The notes: a model not told the origin generated them from the sequence alone. DNA of 64,000 nt from JBDIAG01 sp047974565 (GCA_047974565.1 JBKECN010000096.1:1-64000), one strand, 5' to 3'. Positions 17,841 to 27,011 are shown, numbered from the stretch's first letter. A program made the numbers and translations.

Positions 17841-18424
17841 GCACCACTGCCAGCAATGTCAACCTGCCGAATGCCCTGACCTTGGCGCGGATCCTGGCGG
17901 TGCCGCCGTTCGCCTGGCTGTTGTTGCACGACGGCGGCACGAACCCGGGTTGGCGATGGGCCGCTCTCGTGGTCTTCCTCGCGGCGATCTTCACCGATCG
18001 GCTGGACGGCCAGATCGCCCGGTCCCGCAATCTCATCACCGACTTCGGCAAGATCGCGGACCCGATCGCGGACAAGGCGCTGATCGGTACTGCCCTGGTG
18101 GGGTTGTCGCTGAACGGCGCGTTGTGGTGGTGGGTGACGATCCTCATTCTGGTCCGGGAACTGGGCATCACCTTGATGAGGTTCGTGGTGATCCGCTACG
18201 GAGTGATGGCGGCGTCTCGAGGTGGCAAACTCAAGACCGTCCTGCAGTCGGTGGCGATCGGCATGTACATCGCCCCGATCGAGTACTACGTGTCGGCTTG
18301 GACCTACCTGGCGGCACTGGTGATGGCCGCTGCGCTCGTCGTGACGCTGGTCACCGGCGCAGACTACGTGGCCAAGGCAGTCCAGTTGCGGCGGTCAGCC
18401 CAGCGCCCGCGCCGGGTGGAGTAG
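17837..18424 (+). CDS. pgsA: CDP-diacylglycerol--glycerol-3-phosphate 3-phosphatidyltransferase
   Basis: A 195-residue membrane enzyme that makes phosphatidylglycerol phosphate, the first committed step to PG and cardiolipin. The CDP-alcohol phosphotransferase signature is complete: Asp54, Asp57-Gly58, Ala61-Arg62, Gly71, Asp75 and Asp79. About five hydrophobic segments surround it. The GTG start at 17837 overlaps the TGA of the candidate bridging ORF. In many actinobacteria cinA follows pgsA; here the next stretch is a tandem repeat and a gene on the other strand. The call is firm for the family; PgsA is favoured over other CDP-alcohol transferases by size and by the rimO/clgR context. Confidence 0.92.
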   Translation: MSTTASNVNLPNALTLARILAVPPFAWLLLHDGGTNPGWRWAALVVFLAAIFTDRLDGQIARSRNLITDFGKIADPIADKALIGTALVGLSLNGALWWWVTILILVRELGITLMRFVVIRYGVMAASRGGKLKTVLQSVAIGMYIAPIEYYVSAWTYLAALVMAAALVVTLVTGADYVAKAVQLRRSAQRPRRVE

Positions 18425-18510
18425 CCGGCTGGCGGGGCTGGGTAGTTCGCTGTCCCCGGAGCCAGGACACTGAAGCTTTGTTTCGTGGTCCGGAGGAGAT
18501 CGGCAGCCAG

Positions 18511-18659
18511 GATCAGCGCAGCCGCCGGATGACCGCAGGCACCGGATGAGTACAGGCACCGGATCAGCGCAGCCGCCGGATGAGCGCAGGCACCGGATGA
18601 GTACAGCCGCCGGATGAGCGCAGCCGCCGGATGAGTACAGGCACCGGATCAGCGCAGGC
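18511..18659. repeat. 17-bp tandem array, 8 full copies plus a partial
   Basis: Units of exactly 17 bp start at 18511, 18528, 18545, 18562, 18579, 18596, 18613 and 18630, with a partial copy at 18647. The consensus is GATGAGYRCAGSCRCCG, where the variable positions alternate between GCGC/GTAC and CCG/GCA blocks. The unit is not a multiple of three and no spacers separate the copies, so this is a minisatellite and not a CRISPR. It lies between the 3' ends of pgsA and the convergent lipoprotein gene. Confidence 0.95.
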
Positions 18660-18707
18660 TGGTGCCGGGTTCGTTCTCACGTTCGCAGGCTCCGATGAGG
18701 AGTCGGA

Positions 18708-19424
18708 TCATCGCCCAGGCTCGAAGGTAGCCATCTGTTCCGCGGTGAGTGTCCCGTCGCCGGCAGCCGCCGCCCGGAACATGGGCAGGTGCTCCTCCTG
18801 GCTGGCCCGACGCAGGTTGGCGAACACCCGCTGCAGTCGGCTGTCCTGGGCGGAGTCGGCCATCAGCGCGTCATACAGCGCGATATTGGCTACCTCGCCG
18901 TCCGCCCATGCTTGAGCGGCCGTGGGAAGGTCGGCGGGAGCGCTCACCTGATCGGTCCACGGGTTCTGCGGTACCGACACGCCCAATCGCTCCAGCTGGC
19001 GAGTCAGGGCCTGGACATGCCTGAGTTCGGCCGCGTGGATACTCACGTACGGCTCCACGGGTCCATATCGGTCGATGACCGCCTGGTACGAGGCGGCTGC
19101 CGCGTACTCGCCTTCGGGATCCATCAGCGCCACCCAGGCTGCGGCCGCCACCGGATCCTGTGGCGGGTCCAGACTCGGCTCGGGCATCGGAACCTCCGCA
19201 GACGGGACGCCTGGGTCTGTGCTGTCGGCAGAGCCGGTGCCCTGGTCGCCGCCGAGGCTGGCGTCGGCCGTGGACCGTCCGGACCCGTCGGAGGCGTCGG
19301 GCGGGTCTGTCGTGGTGGAACAGCCCGCAATCCCCAGGCTGGCGGTCAGCACCATCAGGAGGGCGGCCCCGGCCCAGCGGCGACGGCCGGAAGCGCGGGT
19401 GATGGCTGGGTCGATGGTGGTCAC
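18708..19424 (-). CDS. Ferritin-like (DUF2202-type) lipoprotein
   Basis: A 238-residue exported lipoprotein. A basic n-region and hydrophobic core end in the lipobox IAGC with Cys35, followed by an acidic/Ser/Gly linker. The C-terminal half has the four-helix pattern of DUF2202 ferritin-like domains: EYAAAASYQAVIDRYG, a second helix with SIHAAELRHVQALTRQLE, then VANIALYDALMADS and VFANLRRASQEEHLPMFR. Glu and His repeats in these helices could bind metal. The start is a GTG at 19424 with GGAGG five nt upstream. A CsoR-like palindrome lies 26 nt upstream, so copper-responsive expression is likely. Function is unknown; metal storage or periplasmic copper handling is inference. Confidence 0.75.
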   Translation of the reverse strand: MTTIDPAITRASGRRRWAGAALLMVLTASLGIAGCSTTTDPPDASDGSGRSTADASLGGDQGTGSADSTDPGVPSAEVPMPEPSLDPPQDPVAAAAWVALMDPEGEYAAAASYQAVIDRYGPVEPYVSIHAAELRHVQALTRQLERLGVSVPQNPWTDQVSAPADLPTAAQAWADGEVANIALYDALMADSAQDSRLQRVFANLRRASQEEHLPMFRAAAAGDGTLTAEQMATFEPGR

Positions 19425-19449
19425 GAATCCTCCAGAGAGCGCATCTTTG

Positions 19450-19467
19450 TATACCCCCCAGGGTATA
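19450..19467 (-). promoter_or_regulatory. CsoR-like copper operator
   Basis: TATACCC-CCCA-GGGTATA, a perfect 7-bp inverted repeat with a 4-nt spacer. It matches the ATACCC...GGGTAT form of actinobacterial CsoR operators. It lies 26-43 nt upstream of the lipoprotein start, and its promoter-proximal arm contains a possible -10 (TATACA on the minus strand), so a bound repressor would block transcription. No csoR gene is in the window. Confidence 0.65.
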
Positions 19468-19742
19468 ACCACGCTCTGTGCCAGCTGGTTCCGGGTGTCA
19501 CGACCGGGATCGCGATGCCAGATTCGCCGGTTGGTATCTGCCTCACGGCTTCTCCCGAGCAGCCGTCGTCGGCTACCAGGGCCGGCCCCTGCGCTCCTCG
19601 ATCTTGGCGGCGGGCAGGAGGTGCGTGCAGGCATCGGGAGCGTGGCGTGGGAACATCCGGACGGCGGGCGAAGTTATCGTCACGGATGGCCCAGTGTGCA
19701 AGGAGTTTGCCGCTCCCGGCCATGCGATTCGACCGCACGCGG

Positions 19743-19748
19743 TACCGT
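19743..19748 (+). promoter_or_regulatory. -10 element of clgR transcript
   Basis: TACCGT at 19743-19748 is 6 nt before the ATG at 19755. The spacing matches the leaderless promoters elsewhere in this window, so transcription should start at or next to the A of the upstream ORF. Confidence 0.5.
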
Positions 19749-19754
19749 GTGGCG

Positions 19755-19811
19755 ATGGACTATTCGCAACTCTGCGGAGGGAGGCTTGACGATGGTCGTT
19801 CTACGGCGTGA
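19755..19811 (+). CDS. Candidate leaderless upstream ORF overlapping clgR
   Basis: An 18-codon frame starting at the predicted transcript 5' end (ATG at 19755, MDYSQLCGG...) and stopping at TGA 19809-19811. It overlaps the clgR start by 20 nt in another frame. The GGAGGGAGG that serves clgR lies within the ORF, so its translation could expose or mask the clgR start. It has no obvious attenuator codon run. That it is translated is inferred from promoter spacing only. Confidence 0.4.
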   Translation: MDYSQLCGGRLDDGRSTA

Positions 19812-20097
19812 GATCGGTGATGTGCTACGCGGCAACCGTCACCGCCAGGGCCGCACCCTGCGTGAGGTCTCCAAGGAGGCGCGAGTGTCCTTGGGCTACC
19901 TGTCCGAGGTCGAGCGCGGCCAGAAGGAAGCCTCGTCAGAGTTGCTCAACTCGATCTGCGCAGCGCTCGAAGTGCCACTGTCCGTGGTGCTTCGCGAGGT
20001 GAGCGACAGAGTCGCCATCGCCGAGGGCGTCACCGTGCCTGACACCATCCCGCCGGAGATCAGCGACCAGGTCAGCGACCTGGTTGGGGTCGCCTGA
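19792..20097 (+). CDS. clgR: XRE-family transcriptional activator ClgR
   Basis: A 101-residue regulator with one helix-turn-helix near the N-terminus (TLREVSKEARVSLGYLSEVERGQKEASSELL), the diagnostic ClgR/PopR sequence. In actinobacteria ClgR activates clp protease genes and is itself degraded by Clp. The ATG at 19792 has GGAGGGAGG a few nt upstream. Position between pgsA and recA is conserved in the phylum. Here cinA is missing from the usual pgsA-cinA-clgR order, and a short leaderless ORF overlaps the start. Confidence 0.93.
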   Translation: MVVLRREIGDVLRGNRHRQGRTLREVSKEARVSLGYLSEVERGQKEASSELLNSICAALEVPLSVVLREVSDRVAIAEGVTVPDTIPPEISDQVSDLVGVA

Positions 20098-20101
20098 GCG
20101 C

Positions 20102-21100
20102 ATGCGGTGGTTCAGGCGTCGCGGCCCTCGCGACGACTTCGTCGAGCCTCGGCAAGGCTCCGATCCCCATCTGCGTCACCTCCAGTGGCACGACGCCAGC
20201 GACCTCATCGCCCTCGTCGTGGATGCCTGCGTGGCCCAGGGACGCGACTGCCGCTACGACGGGGCCGGGGGTTTGGTACTAGGCCGTCACGTCTACAGCC
20301 TGGACGGGCTCGCCCGCGTCGCTGGGACGACCGCCCGCTCCGCGTGGCCAGCACTGGTGGACCGTCATGTACGCGCCCTCCTGCTGGCGGACGCGGTCAG
20401 CGATCCGGCCACCCTCGACGAGGCCGCCGACCTGTTGCGTGCCCAGCTGCGCCCTCTGTCGTCGCTGCCCGAGTTGCCCGAGGCGGCCGTCACGGTCCTG
20501 CCTGGCGTCGCCATGATCTGCGTGCTGGACCACCCGAGCCACATCACCGAACTCGTCTCGATGGATCTGGTCAGCGACTACGGGGGCCTGGACGCGGTGT
20601 ACGAGGTCGCTCTCGAGAACCTTCGGGCACTGCCGGCGCCGACAATCTCTGACATCTGCGCCAACATGGATCGTCCGGACGCCACCGTCCACGTGCTGCA
20701 GTCGGAGGACTTCTACGGCGCGGCCCGCGCGCTCATCCTGCCGCAGATGCTGGCGCAGATCGGCGTGGAGCGACCTCCCTACGGTGTGCTCTTCGCGGTC
20801 CCGACCCGGCATCTGCTCGTGCTGCACGTGGTGCGCGGCGAGGGGGCCGTCCCCGCATTGAAATCCCTGGCGCGTCTGGCCCAGGTGCAGTTCGGTGAGG
20901 GGCCGGGAGCCATCTCCCCGCACGTGTTCTATGCCGGTCCAGATGACACCGATGAGGTGCGGATGCCTCAGCGAGTCACCTCCTTCGACCCTCGCGGAGA
21001 GTTGACGGTCACCGTCGACGGGCCACTGCACGCGGCCTTCGGGGCGCTTGGTCTCGTCCAGCCCGGGCCCGGATGGTCGGCCGACGCCGACGACCACTGA
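20102..21100 (+). CDS. Conserved hypothetical protein downstream of clgR
   Basis: A 332-residue soluble protein starting with ATG four nt after the clgR stop, so it is probably co-transcribed. It begins with a basic MRWFRRRGPRDD stretch. The middle contains alternating hydrophobic strands (AVTVLPGVAMICVLD, GVLFAVPTRHLLVLHVV) consistent with an alpha/beta fold. I see no catalytic motif and do not recognise the family with confidence; a distant resemblance to DUF1444/YtpQ-type proteins is a guess. The C-terminal residues are acidic (ADADDH). No signal peptide or membrane segment was found. Confidence 0.6.
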   Translation: MRWFRRRGPRDDFVEPRQGSDPHLRHLQWHDASDLIALVVDACVAQGRDCRYDGAGGLVLGRHVYSLDGLARVAGTTARSAWPALVDRHVRALLLADAVSDPATLDEAADLLRAQLRPLSSLPELPEAAVTVLPGVAMICVLDHPSHITELVSMDLVSDYGGLDAVYEVALENLRALPAPTISDICANMDRPDATVHVLQSEDFYGAARALILPQMLAQIGVERPPYGVLFAVPTRHLLVLHVVRGEGAVPALKSLARLAQVQFGEGPGAISPHVFYAGPDDTDEVRMPQRVTSFDPRGELTVTVDGPLHAAFGALGLVQPGPGWSADADDH

Positions 21101-21200
21101 GACGAACTCGGGTAGGGCCGGCCGGCGGGGGCGATGCCGGTAGCGCCAGGTCGAGCCCGGCTTGCCATCGTGCGGCCCAGGACCTCCCAGCTCTGGTGGT

Positions 21201-21223
21201 ACCCCGCAGAGCACTATCGGGGT
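21201..21223 (-). terminator. Candidate terminator of lhr
   Basis: ACCCCG (21201-21206) pairs with CGGGGT (21218-21223), with an extra TA pair possible across a bulge. The hairpin is immediately downstream of the lhr stop codon and between convergent genes. The stem is short and there is no U tract. Confidence 0.35.
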
Positions 21224-24200
21224 CTACCGACGCATCCGCATACCCCGAGGGGTGGCATGAAAACCATTGTCGGCCAGCGCTTTCTCCAGCGGATGTCGTG
21301 AGCCCAAGAGTGCAGACCCGTCCACCGTGGTGATCGTCAGACTGGCCACTCGACCGGACTGGACCACCTCCGCCAGGGCTCGGGCGATGCGCTCCTGGTC
21401 GTCGGGATCAGTGGTGAAGGTCAGCACGGTGCGAGCTCCGCGCTCGGCGTAGGCCAGCAGCCGGCCGTCGGCCAGGACCACGAGAGCGCCGGCCCGCCTG
21501 GCCGGGCGGTGGCTCTGGTCGGTGACCGCAGGCCAGGGCAGCGCCGCCCCATAGACATTCCCGGGATCGCAGGCGGCCAGCACCAGATCCCGCTTCCACT
21601 CTCCGGCCGCGCGGAGTCGATCCACCGCCGTGGTGGTGGCGAACTGGCTCGCCCCGAGGCCTTCGACGAAGTAGCCGCGTCGGATCCGGCCCGCCTCCTC
21701 CAGCGCGGACAGCACCTTGTACGCCCGGGCGAAGCCTCCGGGAGCGTCCTCGGCGACGACGCTGCCGCGGGTCACCACCCCGTACCGGTCCAACAGGTAT
21801 TCGGCCCCACGGGCTGCGCGTTCGGTGGCGCTGGCCCGCACGCCGGGCAGGATCGACCATCGTCCCGACAGCGACGGGGGAGTGGCGATCGAGGAAGAGC
21901 GGGCGCCCAGGCGTGATGGTCTGCCATATCGGGACCGGGGCGTCCGGCGCCGGGGATGTGCACCCTTGCCCCCCGACAGCAAGCCTCGCACCGGGGCGAA
22001 CGTGTCCCCGGTGACCCGCCCTTGCCACACTAGATCCCACAGGGCGTCGGCGATGTCACCCGCGGGTGGGGGCCACAGACGTGTCGAGGTCGGGTGGGTC
22101 GCACCCCCGTCCGTCGGCCGGGTGCCCTCGGGTGAAGCCCGACCATCGGCGGGCAGAGCGCGGCCAGCGCCGACCTCGGTGCTGCCGACGAGGGCCGCAA
22201 CGCCGTCCGACGGGTCGGGGCAGGCGCGAACGTGGTCGACGATCTGCCGGTAGAAAAAGCCACCACCCCCGGCCAGCAGTGCCTCGATCGCCTCATGAAC
22301 GGGGCGCTGGTCGGTGACCGGCTCAGGCAGGGCGAGGGTGAACGCGGCGTCCTCGCCCACGTGCAGGCTCAGGCGCCCATCGTCACTGCCCAGACGCGAC
22401 TCACCGGCCCAGCACACCTCACCGGAGGCGGTCAGCTCGTCGAGCATTCCCGGGTGGTAATCGGCGACTCGCTGGGGGAGCACCAAGGTCTCCCAGGCAC
22501 TGGCCGGCAATGCGACACCGCTCAACTGCTCCACCGCCCGCAGCACTCCGTCAACCCCTCGAAGCGGGCGGGTCAGGTTCTGCCAGGCCGGCACCAGGGC
22601 CGCCAGGCGATTCGTCGGGACCGGCTCTACTTCGGTGCGCAGGGCGGCCAGCGACCGGCGGCGCAGCCTGCGCAGCACCTCCTCGTGTACATAGGTCACT
22701 GGATGCTGCGCCACGTCCTCGGCCGATGGCCCCGCCGGGGCCTCGCCGGGGACCCCATCGCTCACCGCCGGCCCGACCGGTGGGACACCCTCCATCAGCA
22801 GGTCGTGGGTCTGCTCGGGCAGGAGTTCTCCGCGCACCAGCGCTCCGGCCTCGGTGAGTCGTTGGAGGACCTGCCCGACGACCGCGACTCCCAGGCCGAA
22901 ACGGGCTGAGAGTTGGGCGAGGGTGAAACCGGCTCGGGTGCGGGCATACCGGCGCACCAGCTCGTCGAGCGGATCCACGCTCACCTCGGTGAACGAGACC
23001 GGCAACCCCACCGGGAGCGCGGTGCCCAACGCGTCCCGGAGACGTCCGGCGTCCTCAGCAGCGGCCAGCATCCTCTGGCCACCGATCCGCACGTCGATAA
23101 GGCGCCGGGAACTGATCAGCCGGTCAAGCCACGCGGGCACCTGCTCCGGCTCGCGGCATCGCGCGGCGATCTCGTCCGGGGTCAACGGCCCCAGGATGCG
23201 CGCAAGATCGGCCACCTCGTCCAGGGAGCGGGCCTGCCGATCTGAGCTGGTGCGCTGCAGTTCGGCGTGCACGCCGTGCACCACATCCGGATCGAGCAGA
23301 TCGGCAAGCCTGGTGACCTGATCGGTTCCGAGCAACTCGGCCAGCAGTTGAGGATCCAGGGCCAGCGCCGCGGCCCGGCGTTCGGCCAGCGGACTGTCGC
23401 CCTCGTAGAGGAACTGCGCCACGTAGCCGAACAGCAGTGAGCGGGCGAAGGGGGAGGGCTGATCGGTCTCCACCTCCACCATCCGGATCCGTCCCTGGGC
23501 CAGATCACCGAGCAGGCCGGCCAGGCCGGGCACGTCGAAGACCTCACGGAGGCACTCGCGCACGGTCTCCAGGATGATCGGGAAACTCGGATACTTCGCG
23601 GCAACCTCGAGCAGCTGGGCGGCCCGCTGACGTTGCTGCCACAGGGGGGAGCGACGGTCGGGTCGGCGCCTGGGCAGCAGGAGCGCGCGGGCCGCGCATT
23701 CGCGGAACCGGGACGCGAACAACGCCGATCCGCCCAGTTCGGCGGTCACCTTCTCGGTGAGGTTGTCCGGCTCGGTGAGCAGGGCCGCCGACAGCCCCGG
23801 GGAGGCGCGCCGTCCCTGCTCGTCCAGATCGAGATCCGTGTCGGGCAACCGGAGCACGATGCCGTCGTCGGCCGGCATCGCCTGCACATCGACCCCGTGC
23901 TCGGCCCGCATCGCCGCCGAGATCGTCATCGCCCACGGCGCATGCACGGCGCGGCCGAACGGAGAATGGATGACGACCCGCCAGTCGCCCAACTCGTCCC
24001 GGAACCGCTCGACGACGATCGTCCGGTCGTCGCTGAGCTGCCCGGTCGCCTCCCGTTGCTCGCGCAGATAGGCAAGCAGATTGTCGCTGGCCCACTCGTC
24101 CAAGCCGGCCGCCGTCAGCCTGGCTCTGGCCTCTTCCGGGGTCGCGCCGGCCACCTGCCGGGTGAAGGCGCCCACCGCTTGGCCCAACTCGTAGGGCCGT

Positions 24201-26350
24201 CCGGGTTGATCCCCGTGCCAGAACGGCAGCCGGCCGGCATGCCCGGGCGCCGGGACCACGAGTACCTGGTCATGCGTGATGTCGACGATCTGCCAGGTGG
24301 AGGCTCCGAGGGTGAAGTAGTCACCCACCCGGGACTCGTACACCATCTCCTCGTCCAACTCGCCGACCCGGCGCCCACCCACCCGACGGGAGCCGGCGTC
24401 GCCCTCGGGCACCGACTCCCCGGCCAGGAAGACCCCGAACAATCCCCGATCGGGGATCGTTCCGCCGCTGGTGACCGCGAGCCGTTGAGCCCCCGGGCGG
24501 GCGGACAGCGTCCCGGCCAATCGGTCCCAGACGAGCCGGGGCCGCAGTTCGGCGAACTCCTCGCTCGGGTACCGACCAGCGAGCATGTCCAGTACCGACT
24601 CCAGGACTGGGCGGGTCAGGGTGGCGAAAGGGGTCGCTCGCCGGACCAGGGTCAGCACCTCGTCCACCGACCAGTCCCGCATCGCCACCATGGCAACCAC
24701 CTGCTGGGCTAGGACGTCCAGCGGGTTCGCCGGCACCTGCAGGGACTCGATGGCGCCCTCACGGACCCGCTCGGCGATCACCGCGCTGGTGAGCAAATCG
24801 GCCCGGAACTTGGGAAAGATCACCGCCCGGCTGACCGCGCCCACTTGGTGCCCGGCCCGGCCGATGCGCTGCAAGGCGGCCGAGACACTCGGCGGCGATT
24901 CCACCTGCACGACGAGGTCGACCAGCCCCATGTCGATGCCCAACTCCAGCGAACTCGTCGCCACGACGGTGGGCAGGCGACCGGACTTGAGGTCCTCCTC
25001 GATCAACTGGCGTTGCTCCTTGGACACCGAGCCGTGGTGGGCTCGGGCCAGCAGCGCGGGCACTGCGCGGGCGATACCGGAGGCGCCGGAGACCTGGCTG
25101 GGCATCTCGGGCCTGCGGTGCCCACCGACCGTCTCGTCCAGATGGTCAGCGGCCAGGTCGGGGCTGTCGGGAGGGTTCGCGTCGTCCGGGGCGTCCAGGG
25201 CCGCCAGGCGCTCGTACCATTCCTCATTCAGACGGGCCGTCAGGCGTTCGGCCAGGCGTCGCGAGTTGGTGAAGACGAGGCTCGAGGACACCTCACCCTT
25301 CGCGGGGACGAGGGAGCCCTGCGCAGCGGCAGGTGAGCGGGCCGGCTGCTGGGCACCGGGGGAGCCGGGGTCCACGGCGTCCAGGTGTGGTGCGACGAGA
25401 TCCACGACACGGGCCTCGACGTGGGGCCAGATCGATGCCGGCGCCGCAGCCCCCGATTCGCTTGGGGCTGCCGCCATCTCGGCTAGATCGGGCACCGGGA
25501 CCTCGACCCGGACGTCGAAGACCTTGGTGGACGGCGGAGCCACCACCCTGATCTCGCGCGCACCTCGACGTCCCGCCACGAAATCCGCCACGTGCTCGGC
25601 CGGCCGGACCGTGGCGGACAGGCCGATCCGCTGGGTGGGCTCGGGGACCAGTTCGTCCAGCCGCTCCAAGGACAAGGCCAAGTGGGCACCGCGCTTGGTG
25701 CCGGCCACGGCATGCACCTCGTCGACGATGACCGTGCTCACACCCGCCAGGCGGGACCCGGCCGCCGAGGTGAGCAGGAGGAACAGGGACTCGGGCGTGG
25801 TGATGAGGATGTCCGCCGAATGACGGGCGAAGTCTCGCCTTTCCCGCTGCGAGGTGTCACCTGAGCGCACCACGACCTGCGGTAAGTGCACCTCCACGCC
25901 TGCGCGGGAGGCTTCCTGACCGATGCCGATGATCGGGGTACGCAGGTTCCGCTGTACGTCGCTGGCCAGGGCCTTGAGCGGGGAGACATAGACGATCCGA
26001 CAGCGCTGCTCGGGTGAGGGCGCCTCCGTGCCCGTGATCACCTGGTCGATCGCGGTGAGGAAGGCCGCCAGCGTCTTTCCTGAGCCGGTTGGGGCCACCA
26101 CCAGCGTGTGCGCGCCGCTTTGGATCGCCGACCAGGCCGCTGCCTGCGCCGCGGTGGGAGCGCTGAACGCGTGCGTGAACCACGAACGGGTGAGCGCGGA
26201 GAAGCCGGCCAGGGGCTCGCCCTCGGGAGGGCCCTGCGGCTGTCTCGGCTGCGGTGTGCTCAACGTCAGTCCAGTCGTCGTGGGTGGGGTGGGGCGCTCG
26301 CTCACCCGTGCTTTCGGTACTCGCCCGATTGTGGACCCTGCCACTGACAT
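21224..26350 (-). CDS. lhr: Lhr-family ATP-dependent DNA/RNA helicase
   Basis: A 1708-residue superfamily-2 helicase. The N-terminal half has Walker A APTGSGKT, motif II DEVH (VIVDEVHAVAGTKRGAHLALSLERL), SAT and the C-terminal RecA lobe (GRAGHQVG), then the winged-helix and beta-barrel Lhr core. The remainder is the large Lhr C-terminal extension, with GxLLAYAERGARTVL near the end. It is longer than the E. coli protein because of disordered N-terminal and internal acidic linkers. The ATG at 26350 has CGGAG just upstream; a GTG about 17 codons downstream is an alternative start. Lhr acts in repair after mitomycin-type damage in mycobacteria, which fits its place close to recA and lexA. Confidence 0.93.
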   Translation of the reverse strand: MSVAGSTIGRVPKARVSERPTPPTTTGLTLSTPQPRQPQGPPEGEPLAGFSALTRSWFTHAFSAPTAAQAAAWSAIQSGAHTLVVAPTGSGKTLAAFLTAIDQVITGTEAPSPEQRCRIVYVSPLKALASDVQRNLRTPIIGIGQEASRAGVEVHLPQVVVRSGDTSQRERRDFARHSADILITTPESLFLLLTSAAGSRLAGVSTVIVDEVHAVAGTKRGAHLALSLERLDELVPEPTQRIGLSATVRPAEHVADFVAGRRGAREIRVVAPPSTKVFDVRVEVPVPDLAEMAAAPSESGAAAPASIWPHVEARVVDLVAPHLDAVDPGSPGAQQPARSPAAAQGSLVPAKGEVSSSLVFTNSRRLAERLTARLNEEWYERLAALDAPDDANPPDSPDLAADHLDETVGGHRRPEMPSQVSGASGIARAVPALLARAHHGSVSKEQRQLIEEDLKSGRLPTVVATSSLELGIDMGLVDLVVQVESPPSVSAALQRIGRAGHQVGAVSRAVIFPKFRADLLTSAVIAERVREGAIESLQVPANPLDVLAQQVVAMVAMRDWSVDEVLTLVRRATPFATLTRPVLESVLDMLAGRYPSEEFAELRPRLVWDRLAGTLSARPGAQRLAVTSGGTIPDRGLFGVFLAGESVPEGDAGSRRVGGRRVGELDEEMVYESRVGDYFTLGASTWQIVDITHDQVLVVPAPGHAGRLPFWHGDQPGRPYELGQAVGAFTRQVAGATPEEARARLTAAGLDEWASDNLLAYLREQREATGQLSDDRTIVVERFRDELGDWRVVIHSPFGRAVHAPWAMTISAAMRAEHGVDVQAMPADDGIVLRLPDTDLDLDEQGRRASPGLSAALLTEPDNLTEKVTAELGGSALFASRFRECAARALLLPRRRPDRRSPLWQQRQRAAQLLEVAAKYPSFPIILETVRECLREVFDVPGLAGLLGDLAQGRIRMVEVETDQPSPFARSLLFGYVAQFLYEGDSPLAERRAAALALDPQLLAELLGTDQVTRLADLLDPDVVHGVHAELQRTSSDRQARSLDEVADLARILGPLTPDEIAARCREPEQVPAWLDRLISSRRLIDVRIGGQRMLAAAEDAGRLRDALGTALPVGLPVSFTEVSVDPLDELVRRYARTRAGFTLAQLSARFGLGVAVVGQVLQRLTEAGALVRGELLPEQTHDLLMEGVPPVGPAVSDGVPGEAPAGPSAEDVAQHPVTYVHEEVLRRLRRRSLAALRTEVEPVPTNRLAALVPAWQNLTRPLRGVDGVLRAVEQLSGVALPASAWETLVLPQRVADYHPGMLDELTASGEVCWAGESRLGSDDGRLSLHVGEDAAFTLALPEPVTDQRPVHEAIEALLAGGGGFFYRQIVDHVRACPDPSDGVAALVGSTEVGAGRALPADGRASPEGTRPTDGGATHPTSTRLWPPPAGDIADALWDLVWQGRVTGDTFAPVRGLLSGGKGAHPRRRTPRSRYGRPSRLGARSSSIATPPSLSGRWSILPGVRASATERAARGAEYLLDRYGVVTRGSVVAEDAPGGFARAYKVLSALEEAGRIRRGYFVEGLGASQFATTTAVDRLRAAGEWKRDLVLAACDPGNVYGAALPWPAVTDQSHRPARRAGALVVLADGRLLAYAERGARTVLTFTTDPDDQERIARALAEVVQSGRVASLTITTVDGSALLGSRHPLEKALADNGFHATPRGMRMRR

Positions 26351-26550
26351 CGGCTCCGCCCAGGACCCTCGGGGACCTCGCCCGCAGGGGGATCCACTCC
26401 GTGGCAGAGTGCAAAAGCGCGGTGTCTGCGTGCGAGGGCAGCGTCCCGGCGTGCCGGCGGGCTGACCTGACTGGCATCCGGTGTCCCCGGCTTGCTCATG
26501 GCCTGGTGCTGGCTCGGTGGTCGGCCCACTTGTCGTGGCACCCTGTCCGG

Positions 26551-26808
26551 ATGCGACTGTCCCACTTTCGTCGGTTGATGGATGACGAGTTCGGTGTCGG
26601 CTACGCCGGTTCGGTGGCCCACGACCAGGTACTAACCGAGTTGGCCGGGCGTACCGCGAACGAGGCGCTCGCCGACGGTGTGGACCCGGCCGAGGTGTGG
26701 GAGGCCATCTGCGCCGCGATGGATATCCCGCCAGCTCGCAGGCTCGGTGCGGATCCCAAGCTTCCACCGTCCGGCTCCCAGCGCGGCGGTGCCGCTCGGC
26801 GGGTCTGA
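26551..26808 (+). CDS. DUF3046 family protein
   Basis: An 85-residue protein matching DUF3046: MRLSHFRRLMDDEFG, HDQVLTELAGRTANEALADG and PAEVWEAICAAMDIP. The family is an actinobacterial marker, almost always found just upstream of recA, with no known function. Here phaC and the arsC-like gene separate it from recA. The ATG at 26551 is 6 nt after CACCCT, consistent with a leaderless transcript. Small and highly charged, it lacks a signal peptide. Confidence 0.9.
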   Translation: MRLSHFRRLMDDEFGVGYAGSVAHDQVLTELAGRTANEALADGVDPAEVWEAICAAMDIPPARRLGADPKLPPSGSQRGGAARRV

Positions 26809-27011
26809 TCGCCATTGATTCTGCGGCCGCCAAGGAAGGCGCCGCTGGACGGCAAGACATCGTGACCGAGACGGTGCGCCCGCCCGAAGATGGCCGAGCG
26901 CGGCCGGCAACGTGTCGCGGGCCACAGTTCCGGTTGTCCTGGCTGCGTTACCCGCGGGTTTCGGCCGGGTATCGTGACTGAGGTCTACGTCCCTGGGAGG
27001 AGATCATCCCC

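Noticed and set aside
18511..18659. Possible CRISPR array
   Set aside because: Units are contiguous 17-mers without spacers, so it is a simple tandem repeat. No cas genes are present.
19763..19781. ClgR autoregulatory box (CGC-N6-GCG) in front of clgR
   Set aside because: Spacing differs by one from the published-type CGC-N5-GCG pattern and symmetry is poor.
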